Positions 42,613 to 52,124 are shown, numbered from the stretch's first letter. The stretch is 64,000 bases of DNA from an uncultured Eubacteriales bacterium (GCA_934446365.1 CAKSDZ010000002.1:434001-498000); one strand, 5' to 3'. A program made the numbers and translations. Notes: generated by a model from the letters alone, not told the origin.

Positions 42613-45015
42613 TTATTTCAGCTCCGCCACGGCAACGCCGGTATCGCCCTCTCCCCATGTGCCGCAGCGCACGGAGGCGACCCTCGCATCCCGACGCAGA
42701 AAATCCGTGACGGCCCTGCGCAAAACACCGGTCCCCTTACCGTGGATGATGCGCACCTGCGTCACGCCGGCGCGCCTTGCGTCGTCAAGATACTTGTCCA
42801 AAAGGAAGCAGGCATCGTCCGCATAGTTGCCGCGCAGGTCAAGCTCGGGGCTGAACGCCGCGACCGCCTTGTCTCCCGCGCTTTTTACCGGCATCTTTCT
42901 GCCGTTTTTATCGGTAAAAGTCACCTTCACGCCGTCGATGAGCATGAGGTTTTTCGTATTCGTTTTCGTTTTGATAATCCCCGCCTGCACGGTCACATTC
43001 CCGCTTTTATCGGGATCGGAAAGCAGAATCCCTTTCTGCCCGATGTTTATAAGAATCACCTCGTCGCCCTTTTTCAATGGGCGCGGCAGGACGTAGCCCT
43101 CCACGGTTTTCGGATTAACGGGATCGAGCTTGTCGCTGTTCTGCTTCAAATGGAGCTTGATGTCGCGGCGCGCTTCTTCCAGCGACTTTGCGAGATTCTC
43201 GCTTTCGCGTTCGCGCCTTACCTTTTCCAGCTCCGCGAAGATATATTCGCTCGAAGCCTTCGCGCTCTCCACCATGCGCACGGCGGTAGCGCGCGCCTTT
43301 TCCAGCTCCTTTTCCGATTCGCGTTCGCGTTTTGCGACAAATTCATCCATCTCGGCCTTTTCCGCACGCGCACGGGCGAGAAGCGCTTCCGCCTCCGCTT
43401 TCGCCTTTTCCATGGCGATGCGCTCCGCTTCCAGCCGCTCAATCACGGATTCAAAGCGCCGGTTTTCACCGGAAACATAGCTCTCCGCCCGGGCGATGAC
43501 CGCATCCGGCAGTCCGAGCTTGCGGGAAATCGCAAACGCATTGGATTTGCCGGGCGTTCCGATGATGAGCCGGTAGGTCGGGCGCAGGGTTTCCACGTCA
43601 AATTCACAGGAAGCGTTGCACACGCCCTCGGTGTCGAGCGCATAGGATTTTAGCTCCGCGTAATGCGTCGTCGCGGCGCAGAGCGCGCCCTTTTCCCTGA
43701 CGGATTCGAGAATGGAAACGGCAAGCGCCGCCCCCTCCACGGGGTCCGTGCCCGCCCCCACCTCGTCGAAAAGGACAAGCGAGCGGCTGTCGGTTCGGCT
43801 CAAAACCTCGACGATATTGACCATATGGGAAGAGAATGTGGAAAGCGACTGCTCAATGCTCTGTTCGTCGCCGATATCCGCCAAAATATCGTCGAAAATC
43901 CCCATCACGGAGCCGTCGGACGCGGGAATATGCAGTCCCGCCTGCGTCATGAGAGAGAAAAGTCCGAGCGTTTTGAGAGTGACGGTCTTTCCGCCCGTGT
44001 TCGGGCCCGTGATAATCAGCGTATCGAATTTTCCGCCGAGGTTCACCGTAATCGGAACGACCGTATCGGCGGAAATCAGCGGGTGACGCGCCCGGCGCAG
44101 CCGGATTTCGCGCGCTTCCGTGATTTCGGGCGCGATGCCGTCCATTTTAAAGGAAAGCTGGCTTTTTCCGAAGATAAAAGCGAGCAAGGTAAGATTTCGG
44201 TAATTTTCCGTAAGCTGCGCGCCGCAGCCCGCGATGTCGGCGGAAAGCTCAAAGAGAATCCGCTCGATTTCATCCGCTTCCAGCCGCTCCAACAGCCGCA
44301 GCTCGTTGTTCGATTCGACGACGGAGAGCGGCTCGATGAAAATCGTCGCGCCGGACGCGGAAGTATCGTGAACAAGACCTTTGATCTCATTCCGGTATTC
44401 CTGCTTGACCGGAATGACATAGCGGCCGTCGCGCATCGTGACAATCTGCTCTTGAAGGTATTTGGCGTATGTGCCGCCGGTGATGTATTTTTGCAGCGTG
44501 TCGCGGATTTTGCCGTTCTCCGCGCGCATTTTGCGCCGGATTTCATAGAGCTTGTCGCTCGCGGTATCGGCCACCGTGTCCTCGTTCACAAAGCAGCGCG
44601 CAATTTTCTCCTCTAAAAACTTGTTGGGAGAAAGCCGTTCAAAATACTCGTCGAGCGCCGAGGCTTCCGTATGGTCGGAATTGCGGTAATCGCGCACGGC
44701 GCGCGCGGCGGCAAGCGTGCGGGAAACGGCGAGGATTTCTTTTATTGTGAGAACCGCGCCCTTGTCCGCGCGGTCGACGGTCCCTGTGATGTCGGTAATG
44801 CCGTAAAACGGCGGCATTCCTTTGACCGTCTGCATCGCGCGCGCGGCATCCGTCTCCGCGAGCATGCGGCGCACCGTGAGAATGGCGCGCGAGGGACGGA
44901 GTGCCGACGCCATTTCTCTTGCGCCCTCGGTCGGGCAGACGGCGGCGAGCATCTCGCGTATTTTATCAAATTCGAGCGTTTTTATCGCTCTGTCGAAGCT
45001 TTTTCTCTGTTCCAT
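42613..45015 (-). CDS. mutS2: MutS2 family DNA/ribosome-acting ATPase with Smr domain
   Basis: 800 residues. MutS2 lacks the mismatch-binding domain of MutS and acts in recombination control or rescue of collided ribosomes. The lever/core begins IKTLEFDKIREMLAAVCPTE; the ATPase has Walker A ITGPNTGGKTVTLKTLGL and LVLFDEVGAGTDPVEGAALA with the signature nearby. A long charged coiled coil (about 510-640) and a KOW-like part follow. The C-terminal Smr nuclease domain reads LDLRGNYADDACFLLDKYL and VRIIHGKGTGVLRRAVTDFL. The ATG lies 9 bp after the preceding stop with only a weak ribosome site, suggesting coupling. Confidence 0.95.
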   Translation of the reverse strand: MEQRKSFDRAIKTLEFDKIREMLAAVCPTEGAREMASALRPSRAILTVRRMLAETDAARAMQTVKGMPPFYGITDITGTVDRADKGAVLTIKEILAVSRTLAAARAVRDYRNSDHTEASALDEYFERLSPNKFLEEKIARCFVNEDTVADTASDKLYEIRRKMRAENGKIRDTLQKYITGGTYAKYLQEQIVTMRDGRYVIPVKQEYRNEIKGLVHDTSASGATIFIEPLSVVESNNELRLLERLEADEIERILFELSADIAGCGAQLTENYRNLTLLAFIFGKSQLSFKMDGIAPEITEAREIRLRRARHPLISADTVVPITVNLGGKFDTLIITGPNTGGKTVTLKTLGLFSLMTQAGLHIPASDGSVMGIFDDILADIGDEQSIEQSLSTFSSHMVNIVEVLSRTDSRSLVLFDEVGAGTDPVEGAALAVSILESVREKGALCAATTHYAELKSYALDTEGVCNASCEFDVETLRPTYRLIIGTPGKSNAFAISRKLGLPDAVIARAESYVSGENRRFESVIERLEAERIAMEKAKAEAEALLARARAEKAEMDEFVAKRERESEKELEKARATAVRMVESAKASSEYIFAELEKVRRERESENLAKSLEEARRDIKLHLKQNSDKLDPVNPKTVEGYVLPRPLKKGDEVILINIGQKGILLSDPDKSGNVTVQAGIIKTKTNTKNLMLIDGVKVTFTDKNGRKMPVKSAGDKAVAAFSPELDLRGNYADDACFLLDKYLDDARRAGVTQVRIIHGKGTGVLRRAVTDFLRRDARVASVRCGTWGEGDTGVAVAELK

Positions 45016-45024
45016 GCCAAAATT

Positions 45025-45255
45025 TCAATCGTCAAGCGACACCGTTTCCCATTCGGGAAGCGGCGGCTTTTCCTTCGGGTTTCGTTTGAGCGGGTCATAG
45101 CGGAAGCGGCGGCAGACATAGGTCGCCCTCACCACGCCTTTTTTGGGACAGACGACGTCGGTGTCCTCCCCGTCGGGACCGGGAACCGGCGTTCCGAATT
45201 CGCAGAAAGCGCAGAATTTTTCGATTTCACAATCTTTCTTGTTTCCGCCGAGCAT
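45025..45255 (-). CDS. Small Cys-rich, probable metal-binding protein
   Basis: About 76 residues with six Cys: DCEIEKFCAFCEFG, then VVCPKKGVVRATYVCRRFRY and a basic Pro-rich end (DPLKRNPKEKPPLPEW). The CxxC with two later Cys could bind zinc or an Fe-S cluster. Similar short proteins occur in front of mutS2 in other Clostridia as far as I recall, without known function. The ATG was preferred over a GTG 9 bp earlier because GAGGCGGTGGG is well placed for it. A TATAAT box at 45291-45296 may start the mutS2 transcript here. Confidence 0.7.
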   Translation of the reverse strand: MLGGNKKDCEIEKFCAFCEFGTPVPGPDGEDTDVVCPKKGVVRATYVCRRFRYDPLKRNPKEKPPLPEWETVSLDD

Positions 45256-45308
45256 TTTTCCCACCGCCTCTAAAAAAATGATACAGTATTATTATACAGC
45301 ATCCCTTT

Positions 45309-46415
45309 CTATTTTTCCACCCCTTTTTTGAAAAATCCTTGATTTTTTACAAATCCCATGACGGCAGCGCCCAAAAGCACGGCAAATGCCGCAGCGCCGA
45401 TCGCGACAGCTGCGGCAACACGCCCCATGAAAGCGCTGAAAACAATGGTATACGCGGCGCAGAAAAGCGCGCAGAGCAGCTTGCCGGACAGATACCGCGC
45501 CATGGACAGAGACGCCGCGCCCGCTCTGTCCGCCGCCTGCATATAGACGGAAATCCCGCCGAAACCGAGCATCGCGCCGGAGAGCGCAAGCATCACGGGC
45601 GCGGATACGTCATGGACTCCACCGAGCGCCGCAAACCCGCCGGAAATTTCAAAAAATCCGCGCAGCAGTGCGCCGCCAAGCTCGCCTATGTTCCATTTCA
45701 GAGCGGAAAACAGCGCCAGCAGAGAATCCGACAGGACGCAGAAAAAAACGACGAAGCCGCATACGGAGAGAAGCGCCGCGGCGCCCTCCGAAACCGACGA
45801 TGACACCACGCGTGCGGCGGAAAGCTTTTCCTTTGCCGCCTCACGGGAACGCTCCGATTTCTCGGAAAGCAGCATTCCGCGTCTTTTTTTCGCCGTGAGA
45901 AGCACCGCCGTTATCGCCGCCGCCGTCTGCGCGGCAAAGAGCACCGCTCCGAAGCCCGCCGAGCCGAAAAAAGACGCGCCGACAGTGCCGACGACAAATG
46001 CGGGTCCCGCATTGTTGCAGAACGGCATCAGCGATTCCGCCTCTTCTTTTGTGATATCCCCGCGCAGGACAAGCTCGGAGAGCGCGACAGCGCCCATCGG
46101 AAAGCCGGAAACAAGTCCGATGAGAAAAGCCACAAAACCGCCGCAGGACATGCCGAGAAGCGGACAGAGGCGCGCCATCGGCGTTCGCGCCAGCTTCTCA
46201 CAGAAGCCCGTTTTGATGAGAATCTTCGCGCATATGACAAACACGGCGAGCGACGGGATGACCGAGCGCGCGCAAAGGGAAAGTGCCGCTCCCGCCGAAG
46301 CTGCCGTCTCTCCGGGCGAAAAAAGGGAAAACGCCATGAGCCAAAATGCGAAAATCAGAACCGATATAATGGAAAATATCTGCTTATTTTGTTTTATTGC
46401 CGCCACCTCCCGCAT
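45309..46415 (-). CDS. ylbJ: Sporulation integral membrane protein YlbJ
   Basis: 368 residues, about eight to ten spans, nucleoside-recognition (Gate) domain family. Key parts are LSLCARSVIPSLAVFVICAK, LGMSCGGFVAFLIGLVSGFP, MGAVALSELVLRGDITKEEA, ESLMPFCNNAGPAFVVGTVG and GGALLRGFFEISGGFAALGG. YlbJ is a SigmaE-regulated mother-cell protein needed for a normal spore cortex. The ribosome site of the first ATG is weak. It is divergent from yqfC with 84 bp between. Confidence 0.88.
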   Translation of the reverse strand: MREVAAIKQNKQIFSIISVLIFAFWLMAFSLFSPGETAASAGAALSLCARSVIPSLAVFVICAKILIKTGFCEKLARTPMARLCPLLGMSCGGFVAFLIGLVSGFPMGAVALSELVLRGDITKEEAESLMPFCNNAGPAFVVGTVGASFFGSAGFGAVLFAAQTAAAITAVLLTAKKRRGMLLSEKSERSREAAKEKLSAARVVSSSVSEGAAALLSVCGFVVFFCVLSDSLLALFSALKWNIGELGGALLRGFFEISGGFAALGGVHDVSAPVMLALSGAMLGFGGISVYMQAADRAGAASLSMARYLSGKLLCALFCAAYTIVFSAFMGRVAAAVAIGAAAFAVLLGAAVMGFVKNQGFFKKGVEK

Positions 46416-46499
46416 AAAAATGGTGATGAATCATAAATATGCGAAGCGGCCGCCCGATATTGATGTATAGGCGGAAAATTCGCTCCATCGGAGGAAGCA

Positions 46500-46757
46500 A
46501 TGAAAATCCGAAAAGAGAAAAAAATCCGACAGCCGCATATCCCCGTCATCCCGCGCGAGACGCTGGAAATCGCGGAACGGTGCGAAATGCTGGTCACCGG
46601 CGTCACCGGCATCGACGAATACAGCCGCGAGCTGATTCGGGTAAAAACCAAAAACGGAATCGTAAAGGTATGCGGAAGAGGACTTATCATGTGCTGGGCG
46701 GGAGAAAAGAAGCTCATGTTCCGCGGCAGAATCGAAGCCGTCTTTTTTGAAGCCTGA
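46500..46757 (+). CDS. yqfC: Sporulation protein YqfC (YabP family)
   Basis: 85 residues. The YabP/YqfC fold is seen in PRETLEIAERCEMLVTGVTG, IDEYSRELIRVKTKNGIVKV and CGRGLIMCWAGEKKLMFRGR with an ending IEAVFFE. It is made in the mother cell early in sporulation; its molecular role is unknown. GGAGGAAGC precedes the ATG. yqfD follows 53 bp on, the order found in Bacillus and Clostridia. Confidence 0.92.
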   Translation: MKIRKEKKIRQPHIPVIPRETLEIAERCEMLVTGVTGIDEYSRELIRVKTKNGIVKVCGRGLIMCWAGEKKLMFRGRIEAVFFEA

Positions 46758-46810
46758 AAACAGCCTGAACTCGAATATTGACTTGCCGTAAACGGCAGAT
46801 GGAGGAAACC

Positions 46811-47989
46811 ATGGGAAAGGCACTCACCTTTATCAGAAGCAGCTACCGGATATCCGTGGACGAATGCGACGGCAAATGCGCGCTCAATTTTCTCGTATCG
46901 CACGACATTCCGTTCTACGGTCTTGAAACGGGCGACGGGACCCTGTCTTTCTGTCTTTATATCCCGTATTTCAAAGAATATGAAAAGCTGCGCGGCGAAA
47001 ATCGCTTTTCGGAAGAGAGGCGCACGCTTTTGGGCATGCGTTCGCTGCTTCACCGCTATAAGGGGCGAATCGGGCTTGCCGTGGGTGCGCTTGCCGCGAT
47101 CGTCCTTATCGTCACCTCCTCCTTTTTTGTGTGGGATATCACCGTCACCGGCACGGACAAAATCCCCGCCAAGACAATCACCGACGCGCTGGAACGGCAC
47201 GGCGTGAAGCTCGGCGCCTATATTCCGTCTCTCGACACGGAAAAAATCGAGCAGGCGATGGTGCTCGAGGTGGACGGACTTTCTTGGATTACGCTGAATC
47301 TGCGCGGGACGGTCGCCTCCGTCGAGGTGCGCGAAAGGAGCGAGGACGCGCAGGAGGTCGACACGCAGGCGCCCTCCAATCTCATTGCGGCGTTTGACGG
47401 ACAGATTGAAGCATTGGAGGTCACGGGAGGCGTCGCCGCCGTGAAGCACGGGCAGATCGTCAAAAAGGGACAGCTTCTCGTAAGCGGCGTCATCGATTCC
47501 AACGCGCTCGGCTACCGTCTTGTGCGCGCACGCGGCGAGGTGACGGCAAGGGTCACGCTCACGTATGACGTTGAGATTCCGTATCAGATGGAAGAAAAGG
47601 TCTATACCGGCAACTTTATAAAGCAGAAATCCTTAAAAATTTTCTCAAAAACGATAAATCTTTTCGGAAAAGATAGCATTTCCACCGAAAGTTGTGATAG
47701 AATAGAAAAAGAAAGGCGGCTTTATCTGTTCGGAAAGATCAAGCTTCCCATTTTTATCACGGAAACGACCTATGCGGAATACGAAATGAAAGAAAAAACG
47801 CTCACGCAAACCGAGGCGTTGAAGCTCGCCTATGAGGAGCTTCACAGGCTCTGCGACGGCGATCTCGAAAATGCGGAAATCCTTGCGAGACACACGCATT
47901 TTTCCGAGGACGAAAACGGCATCTACCTCCGCGAAGAGGTGGAATGCATCATCGACATCACGGAGGAGGTCAAAATCGAAACGGACTGA
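46811..47989 (+). CDS. yqfD: Sporulation protein YqfD
   Basis: 392 residues. A soluble N-terminal part ends at one span (IGLAVGALAAIVLIVTSSFF), then WDITVTGTDKIPAKTITDAL and YIPSLDTEKIEQAMVLEVDG form a POTRA-like outer part, followed by IEALEVTGGVAAVKHGQIVK, which is lipoyl-like, and a C-terminal beta region ending EEVECIIDITEEV. The chosen ATG has GGAGGAAACC just before it; the frame upstream lacks one. YqfD acts with YqfC in sporulation. Next comes a foreign-type gene instead of phoH. Confidence 0.93.
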   Translation: MGKALTFIRSSYRISVDECDGKCALNFLVSHDIPFYGLETGDGTLSFCLYIPYFKEYEKLRGENRFSEERRTLLGMRSLLHRYKGRIGLAVGALAAIVLIVTSSFFVWDITVTGTDKIPAKTITDALERHGVKLGAYIPSLDTEKIEQAMVLEVDGLSWITLNLRGTVASVEVRERSEDAQEVDTQAPSNLIAAFDGQIEALEVTGGVAAVKHGQIVKKGQLLVSGVIDSNALGYRLVRARGEVTARVTLTYDVEIPYQMEEKVYTGNFIKQKSLKIFSKTINLFGKDSISTESCDRIEKERRLYLFGKIKLPIFITETTYAEYEMKEKTLTQTEALKLAYEELHRLCDGDLENAEILARHTHFSEDENGIYLREEVECIIDITEEVKIETD

Positions 47990-48047
47990 CCGCGCCATGG
48001 CCGCCGGCAGCCCGGCAAAGACCGCATAAAAACAAGGAGAAGCAAAA

Positions 48048-49754
48048 ATGACATACAGCATTCTTTTACATGACAAAAACGGAGCCTGCCCGCTTTTCGA
48101 TATCGGAGAGACCTTTCCGCAGGAGGGCATATGGGAAAACCAATGCCAAAATATCCGCGTCACGGCGTCTTTTTCCCAAAAGGGAGACGCGATGCTCGTG
48201 ACCCTTACCGCCGCGGCGGATACGGACGCATCCTGCTATCTTTCCCTATACGGAAAAGGAAACGGGACGCTGACCTCCTTCAACGGGCAATGTGAGCATG
48301 AGCAGCTTCTGCGTCAAAGCCCGCACAACTATCGCAATTATAATTTCAAAATGGACGGCAGCGCCGTGCCGATGGCGGCGGTGACGGAGCGGGGCAGAAC
48401 CGACCTTTTCATCTCCGACCAGCCCGGCCACTGCGACAATTACACAACGCAGCATTTTCTTCCGGAAACCGGAGAATTTTATCTCTCCTCCGGCGATTCC
48501 GGCGGCTCTCCGAATTTCGAGGGCGACGCATTTTCGCCGTATTATCACGAGGTCGGCGGCGGAAAGACTCACACTTTCCGTTTCGTCGTGAAAAGCTGTG
48601 AGGCGGCCTCGCTGAAAGCCATTCGGCGCGAAGCCTTTCTCACGATTGATAAGATTTGGGGCGACGGTTGCGACAGCGCCTATCACGCCGTCTCATTTGC
48701 CAGCAACTATATGCACTACCGCCGCAACGAATCCGGAACAAGCGACTTTTGGATTGTCGCGGGCATTCAGTACGCCAACTGCCAGTATGTGCGCGATTCC
48801 TTTTATCAGACGTGGATTCTCCCCGTCGAAACGGAAATGCAGTGCTACCACGCCTTCCGTGAGGATTGGCTGAAAGAAGCGGAAAATTCCCTGATTTATC
48901 TGATTTGGTCCTATCGCGTCGTCAAGAAGGGAGGCACCTTCAACCGGGAGCTTGCCCGCAAGGCATACGACATTATGATGGGCTGCCTTGCCAAGAAGCC
49001 TGCCGACGGCGGCTTTTATCCCAACTGCGACGAGCACGGAGCCTTCCGCAACTGGTTCGACATCTGCTGCTTTGAATTTGACGATGTGGACGCTTATTCG
49101 CAGGGGCTCTGCGTCTGTGCGCTGCGCGCGGCAAGGGAGCTGGGCTTTGAAATCCATGACGCATACGAGAAGGCGATCACCCGCTATCTTGCGCTTTACA
49201 ACGGCGATTATATCCCCATGAGCGCGAAAAAGCCGTATCTCGCGCTGGATTTCGGGGTCGGGGACCTTTTTCATGCGCTTCTGTTCGGAAGCACATTCCT
49301 GCCGGACGAAATCATGCTCAAAACCTATCGCCGCATCATGGAAAGCAAGGCAAAAACGCCCCACGGAACGAAGATCGTCTCCGCACCGGACGGCGAGTAT
49401 CTGCCAATGGAGGCCTATGGCGCATATGGCTATATCCACCCGGGAATGGCAAAAATGGACCTCGGCCGGTACGCCAACGGCGGCTCCTACCACATTTATG
49501 AGATGCTGTTCCACATCGACGCCCACCTGCATGGCGTGCCGGAGGCGGTGGACAATATGATATGGCGGCTTTTCATCGATCTCGATTACGACGGCGCGAC
49601 GCATGAGTATATGCACACCATTCAGGGAAACGGCGTCAAAGCCAATCAGGGCTGGAATGCCGCCGTCTATGAAATTTGGGACGAGCTCTGCAAAAGCGGC
49701 AAAGGCGATCCGCACTTTTTTGAGGCGGCGGAGGACAAGCTGCGAAACGTTTAA
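48048..49754 (+). CDS. Uncharacterised six-hairpin glycosidase-like protein
   Basis: 568 residues, no signal peptide. The N-terminal third is beta-rich (VTLTAAADTDASCYLSLYGK). From about residue 195 an (alpha/alpha)6-type region begins: WGDGCDSAYHAVSFASNYMH, FWIVAGIQYANCQYVRDSFY, NWFDICCFEFDDVDAYSQGL, HGTKIVSAPDGEYLPMEAYG and GRYANGGSYHIYEMLFHIDA. Asp-Asp and Tyr/Trp-rich turns are like those of GH63, GH78 and GH94-like barrels, but I recognise no defined family. AAGGAGAAGC precedes the ATG. It sits between yqfD and phoH, where nothing related is usual. Confidence 0.7.
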   Translation: MTYSILLHDKNGACPLFDIGETFPQEGIWENQCQNIRVTASFSQKGDAMLVTLTAAADTDASCYLSLYGKGNGTLTSFNGQCEHEQLLRQSPHNYRNYNFKMDGSAVPMAAVTERGRTDLFISDQPGHCDNYTTQHFLPETGEFYLSSGDSGGSPNFEGDAFSPYYHEVGGGKTHTFRFVVKSCEAASLKAIRREAFLTIDKIWGDGCDSAYHAVSFASNYMHYRRNESGTSDFWIVAGIQYANCQYVRDSFYQTWILPVETEMQCYHAFREDWLKEAENSLIYLIWSYRVVKKGGTFNRELARKAYDIMMGCLAKKPADGGFYPNCDEHGAFRNWFDICCFEFDDVDAYSQGLCVCALRAARELGFEIHDAYEKAITRYLALYNGDYIPMSAKKPYLALDFGVGDLFHALLFGSTFLPDEIMLKTYRRIMESKAKTPHGTKIVSAPDGEYLPMEAYGAYGYIHPGMAKMDLGRYANGGSYHIYEMLFHIDAHLHGVPEAVDNMIWRLFIDLDYDGATHEYMHTIQGNGVKANQGWNAAVYEIWDELCKSGKGDPHFFEAAEDKLRNV

Positions 49755-49780
49755 GCAACCGTAAAAAACAAGGAGTATCT

Positions 49781-50800
49781 ATGTACGAAAAAACACTTCT
49801 CACCGAAACCGCCCTGCAAACCGCCGCGCTTTTCGGCAATTTCGACTGCAACATCGCCGTCATTGAAAAGGCCTTCGGCGTTTCCGTTGTCAACCGCGAC
49901 ACGGAAAAAACCGCCGGAGACGCCGTCGTTATCCGCGGCGAGGACAGCGACGCCGTGCTCGCCGCCTATACGGCGCTCGAATATCTGAAAAACATGGCGG
50001 AAATGGGCAGCGAGCTCTCGGAGCAAAGCGTCGAATATGTCGTTTCCATGGTAAAAAGCGGAGAGCCGCTCGAGCGTTTCGGCGACGACTGCATCTGCGT
50101 CACCACAAAGGGCAAGCCCATCAAAGCAAAAACGCTCGGCCAAAAGAAATATATCGATGCCATCAAGAAAAACACCGTCATTCTCGGCATCGGCCCCGCC
50201 GGAACGGGAAAGACGTTTCTCGCCGTAGCGGCGGCCTCCACCGCCCTGCGCAGCAAAGAGGTTTCCCGCATCATTCTGACACGCCCCGCCGTGGAAGCCG
50301 GAGAAAAGCTCGGCTTTCTGCCGGGCGACCTGCAGACGAAAATCGACCCGTATCTGCGCCCGCTCCACGATGCGCTCTTTGAGATGCTCGGCGCGGAAAC
50401 CTATCAGAAGCACATCGAACGCGGCACCATCGAAATTGCTCCGCTCGCCTATATGCGCGGACGCACGCTCGACGACAGCTTCATCATTCTCGACGAGGCG
50501 CAGAACACCACGCCGGAGCAGATGAAAATGTTCTTAACGAGACTCGGTTTTAATTCCAAAGCCGTCGTAACGGGCGACATCACGCAAACGGATTTGCCCA
50601 CAGGTGCGCGCAGCGGCCTTGTCGAGGCCATGCGGATTCTGCGCGGCATCGAGGGCATCGCCATCCATGAGTTTTCCGAGCGCGACGTCGTGCGCCACAA
50701 GCTCGTCCAGCGCATCATTCTCGCTTATGAAAAATATGAACGCGAGAAACGGACAAAAAGCGAAAAATACCGCATCGCCAAAAAGGAACAGGGCAAATGA
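49781..50800 (+). CDS. phoH: PhoH-family P-loop ATPase
   Basis: 339 residues. A KH-like N-terminal domain leads to the ATPase: Walker A ILGIGPAGTGKTFLAVAAAS, LTRPAVEAGEKLGFLPGDL, Walker B DDSFIILDEAQNTTPEQMKM and VTGDITQTDLPTGARSGL. PhoH proteins are RNA-linked helicase-like ATPases, often next to ybeY as here. AAGGAG lies 6 nt before the ATG. It overlaps ybeY by 4 bp (ATGA). Confidence 0.95.
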   Translation: MYEKTLLTETALQTAALFGNFDCNIAVIEKAFGVSVVNRDTEKTAGDAVVIRGEDSDAVLAAYTALEYLKNMAEMGSELSEQSVEYVVSMVKSGEPLERFGDDCICVTTKGKPIKAKTLGQKKYIDAIKKNTVILGIGPAGTGKTFLAVAAASTALRSKEVSRIILTRPAVEAGEKLGFLPGDLQTKIDPYLRPLHDALFEMLGAETYQKHIERGTIEIAPLAYMRGRTLDDSFIILDEAQNTTPEQMKMFLTRLGFNSKAVVTGDITQTDLPTGARSGLVEAMRILRGIEGIAIHEFSERDVVRHKLVQRIILAYEKYEREKRTKSEKYRIAKKEQGK

Positions 50801-51294
50801 AGCACACCGTTTATTTTCAGAACCGTCAAAAGGCCGTAAGCATCACGCCCGCCATCCGCGCGCTCATCCGGAAGGCCGTGTCGGAAACGCTCCGCGAGGA
50901 GGCGTTTCCCCGTCCGGCGGAGATATCCGTCAGCTTTGTGAGCAATGAGGAAATCCACGCGCTCAATCTCGAATACCGGGGAAAGGACAAGCCCACCGAC
51001 GTGCTCTCTTTCCCCATGTGGGAGGAAGACGAGCTTGACACAGGCGCCGCGGCAGGCGACATCGACCCCGGAAACGACGCCGTTCTGCTCGGCGATATCG
51101 TCATCTCCGCCGAAAAGGCCGTGGAGCAGGCGGCGGAATACGGACATTCGCCCGAACGTGAATTTGCGTTCCTCGCCGTCCATTCGACCCTGCACCTGCT
51201 CGGCTACGACCATGAAACCTCCGCAGAGGACGAAGCCCACATGAACCAAAAACAGGAGGAAATCCTAACAAAAATCGGCGTTCCGCGCACATAA
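50797..51294 (+). CDS. ybeY: Endoribonuclease YbeY (16S rRNA maturation)
   Basis: 165 residues. The zinc site His-x3-His-x5-His is HSTLHLLGYDHE; LNLEYRGKDKPTDVLSFPMW and LLGDIVISAEKAVEQA are the other conserved blocks. YbeY processes 16S rRNA 3' ends and takes part in ribosome quality control. Start overlaps the phoH stop. It carries an acidic insertion (EDELDTGAAAGDIDPGND) near residue 75, as in other Clostridia. Confidence 0.95.
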   Translation: MKHTVYFQNRQKAVSITPAIRALIRKAVSETLREEAFPRPAEISVSFVSNEEIHALNLEYRGKDKPTDVLSFPMWEEDELDTGAAAGDIDPGNDAVLLGDIVISAEKAVEQAAEYGHSPEREFAFLAVHSTLHLLGYDHETSAEDEAHMNQKQEEILTKIGVPRT

Positions 51295-51320
51295 AACGGA
51301 GCAGCTGTGAAAGGATATCC

Positions 51321-52124
51321 ATGCCAAAGGAATCAGACGTCATCAAGAATACAAGAAGTCCCATCACCTACGACCGCTTTCGGGCGGATATACAGAAGCT
51401 CGGCGTCTGCCCGGGAGATGTTTTGTTTGTCCACTCCTCGCTTTCCGCCGTCGGCTGGGTCTGCGGCGGTGCGTCTACCGTCTGCGACGCTCTGACCCAT
51501 GCGGTGGGAAAAGACGGAACCGTCGTCATGCCCGCACATACACGCAGCAATTCCGATCCTGCCAAGTGGGAAGCGCCGCCGGTACCAGCGGCGTGGCACG
51601 ACACCATCAGAGAAACCATGCCGCCCTTTGACAAGGAAAAAGCGCCCTGTGAGGGCGTGGGAAAAATTGCGGAATGCTTCCGGCATTATCCGGGAACGCT
51701 CCGCTCCGACCACCCGCAGACGTCGTTTTGCGCGAGCGGAAAGGATGCCGCCTACATAACGGAGGGACACGCACTAACCCCGCAGTTCGGCGACGATTCT
51801 CCGGTCGGGAAAGGCATGCGGCTGAATGCCAAGGTGCTGCTCATCGGCGTCGGCTATGACCGCTGCTCGGCGCTTCATTATGCGGAAACGGTGCTCGCGA
51901 AAGAGACTGTCAAAATGGGAGCTTCCGTTTTTGAAAACGGGAAAGCGAGCTGGAAATGGTTTTCTGATACGGATTTTGATTCCGACCGCTTCCCCGCAGT
52001 CGGCGCCGCTTTTGAAGCACAGACGGCGTTCGTGAAAATCGGCCTCATCGGACAGGCGGAATGCCGGCTCTTCCCGATGCGGGAAGTAATCGAATTTGCG
52101 CTCCGTCATCCCGAGTTCTTATAA
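51321..52124 (+). CDS. AAC(3)-like aminoglycoside N-acetyltransferase family protein
   Basis: 267 residues of the antibiotic NAT (AAC(3)/YokD) family. Family blocks are DVLFVHSSLSAVGWVCGGAS (catalytic His/Ser area), DGTVVMPAHTRSNSDP, GKIAECFRHYPGTLRSDHPQ and GKVLLIGVGYDRCSALHYAE-like KVLLIGVGYDRCSALHYAE. Many chromosomal members of this family do not cause drug resistance and their true acceptors are unknown. AAAGGATATCC precedes the ATG. It lies 26 bp after ybeY and 41 bp before era, in the place normally held by dgkA and cdd. Confidence 0.86.
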   Translation: MPKESDVIKNTRSPITYDRFRADIQKLGVCPGDVLFVHSSLSAVGWVCGGASTVCDALTHAVGKDGTVVMPAHTRSNSDPAKWEAPPVPAAWHDTIRETMPPFDKEKAPCEGVGKIAECFRHYPGTLRSDHPQTSFCASGKDAAYITEGHALTPQFGDDSPVGKGMRLNAKVLLIGVGYDRCSALHYAETVLAKETVKMGASVFENGKASWKWFSDTDFDSDRFPAVGAAFEAQTAFVKIGLIGQAECRLFPMREVIEFALRHPEFL

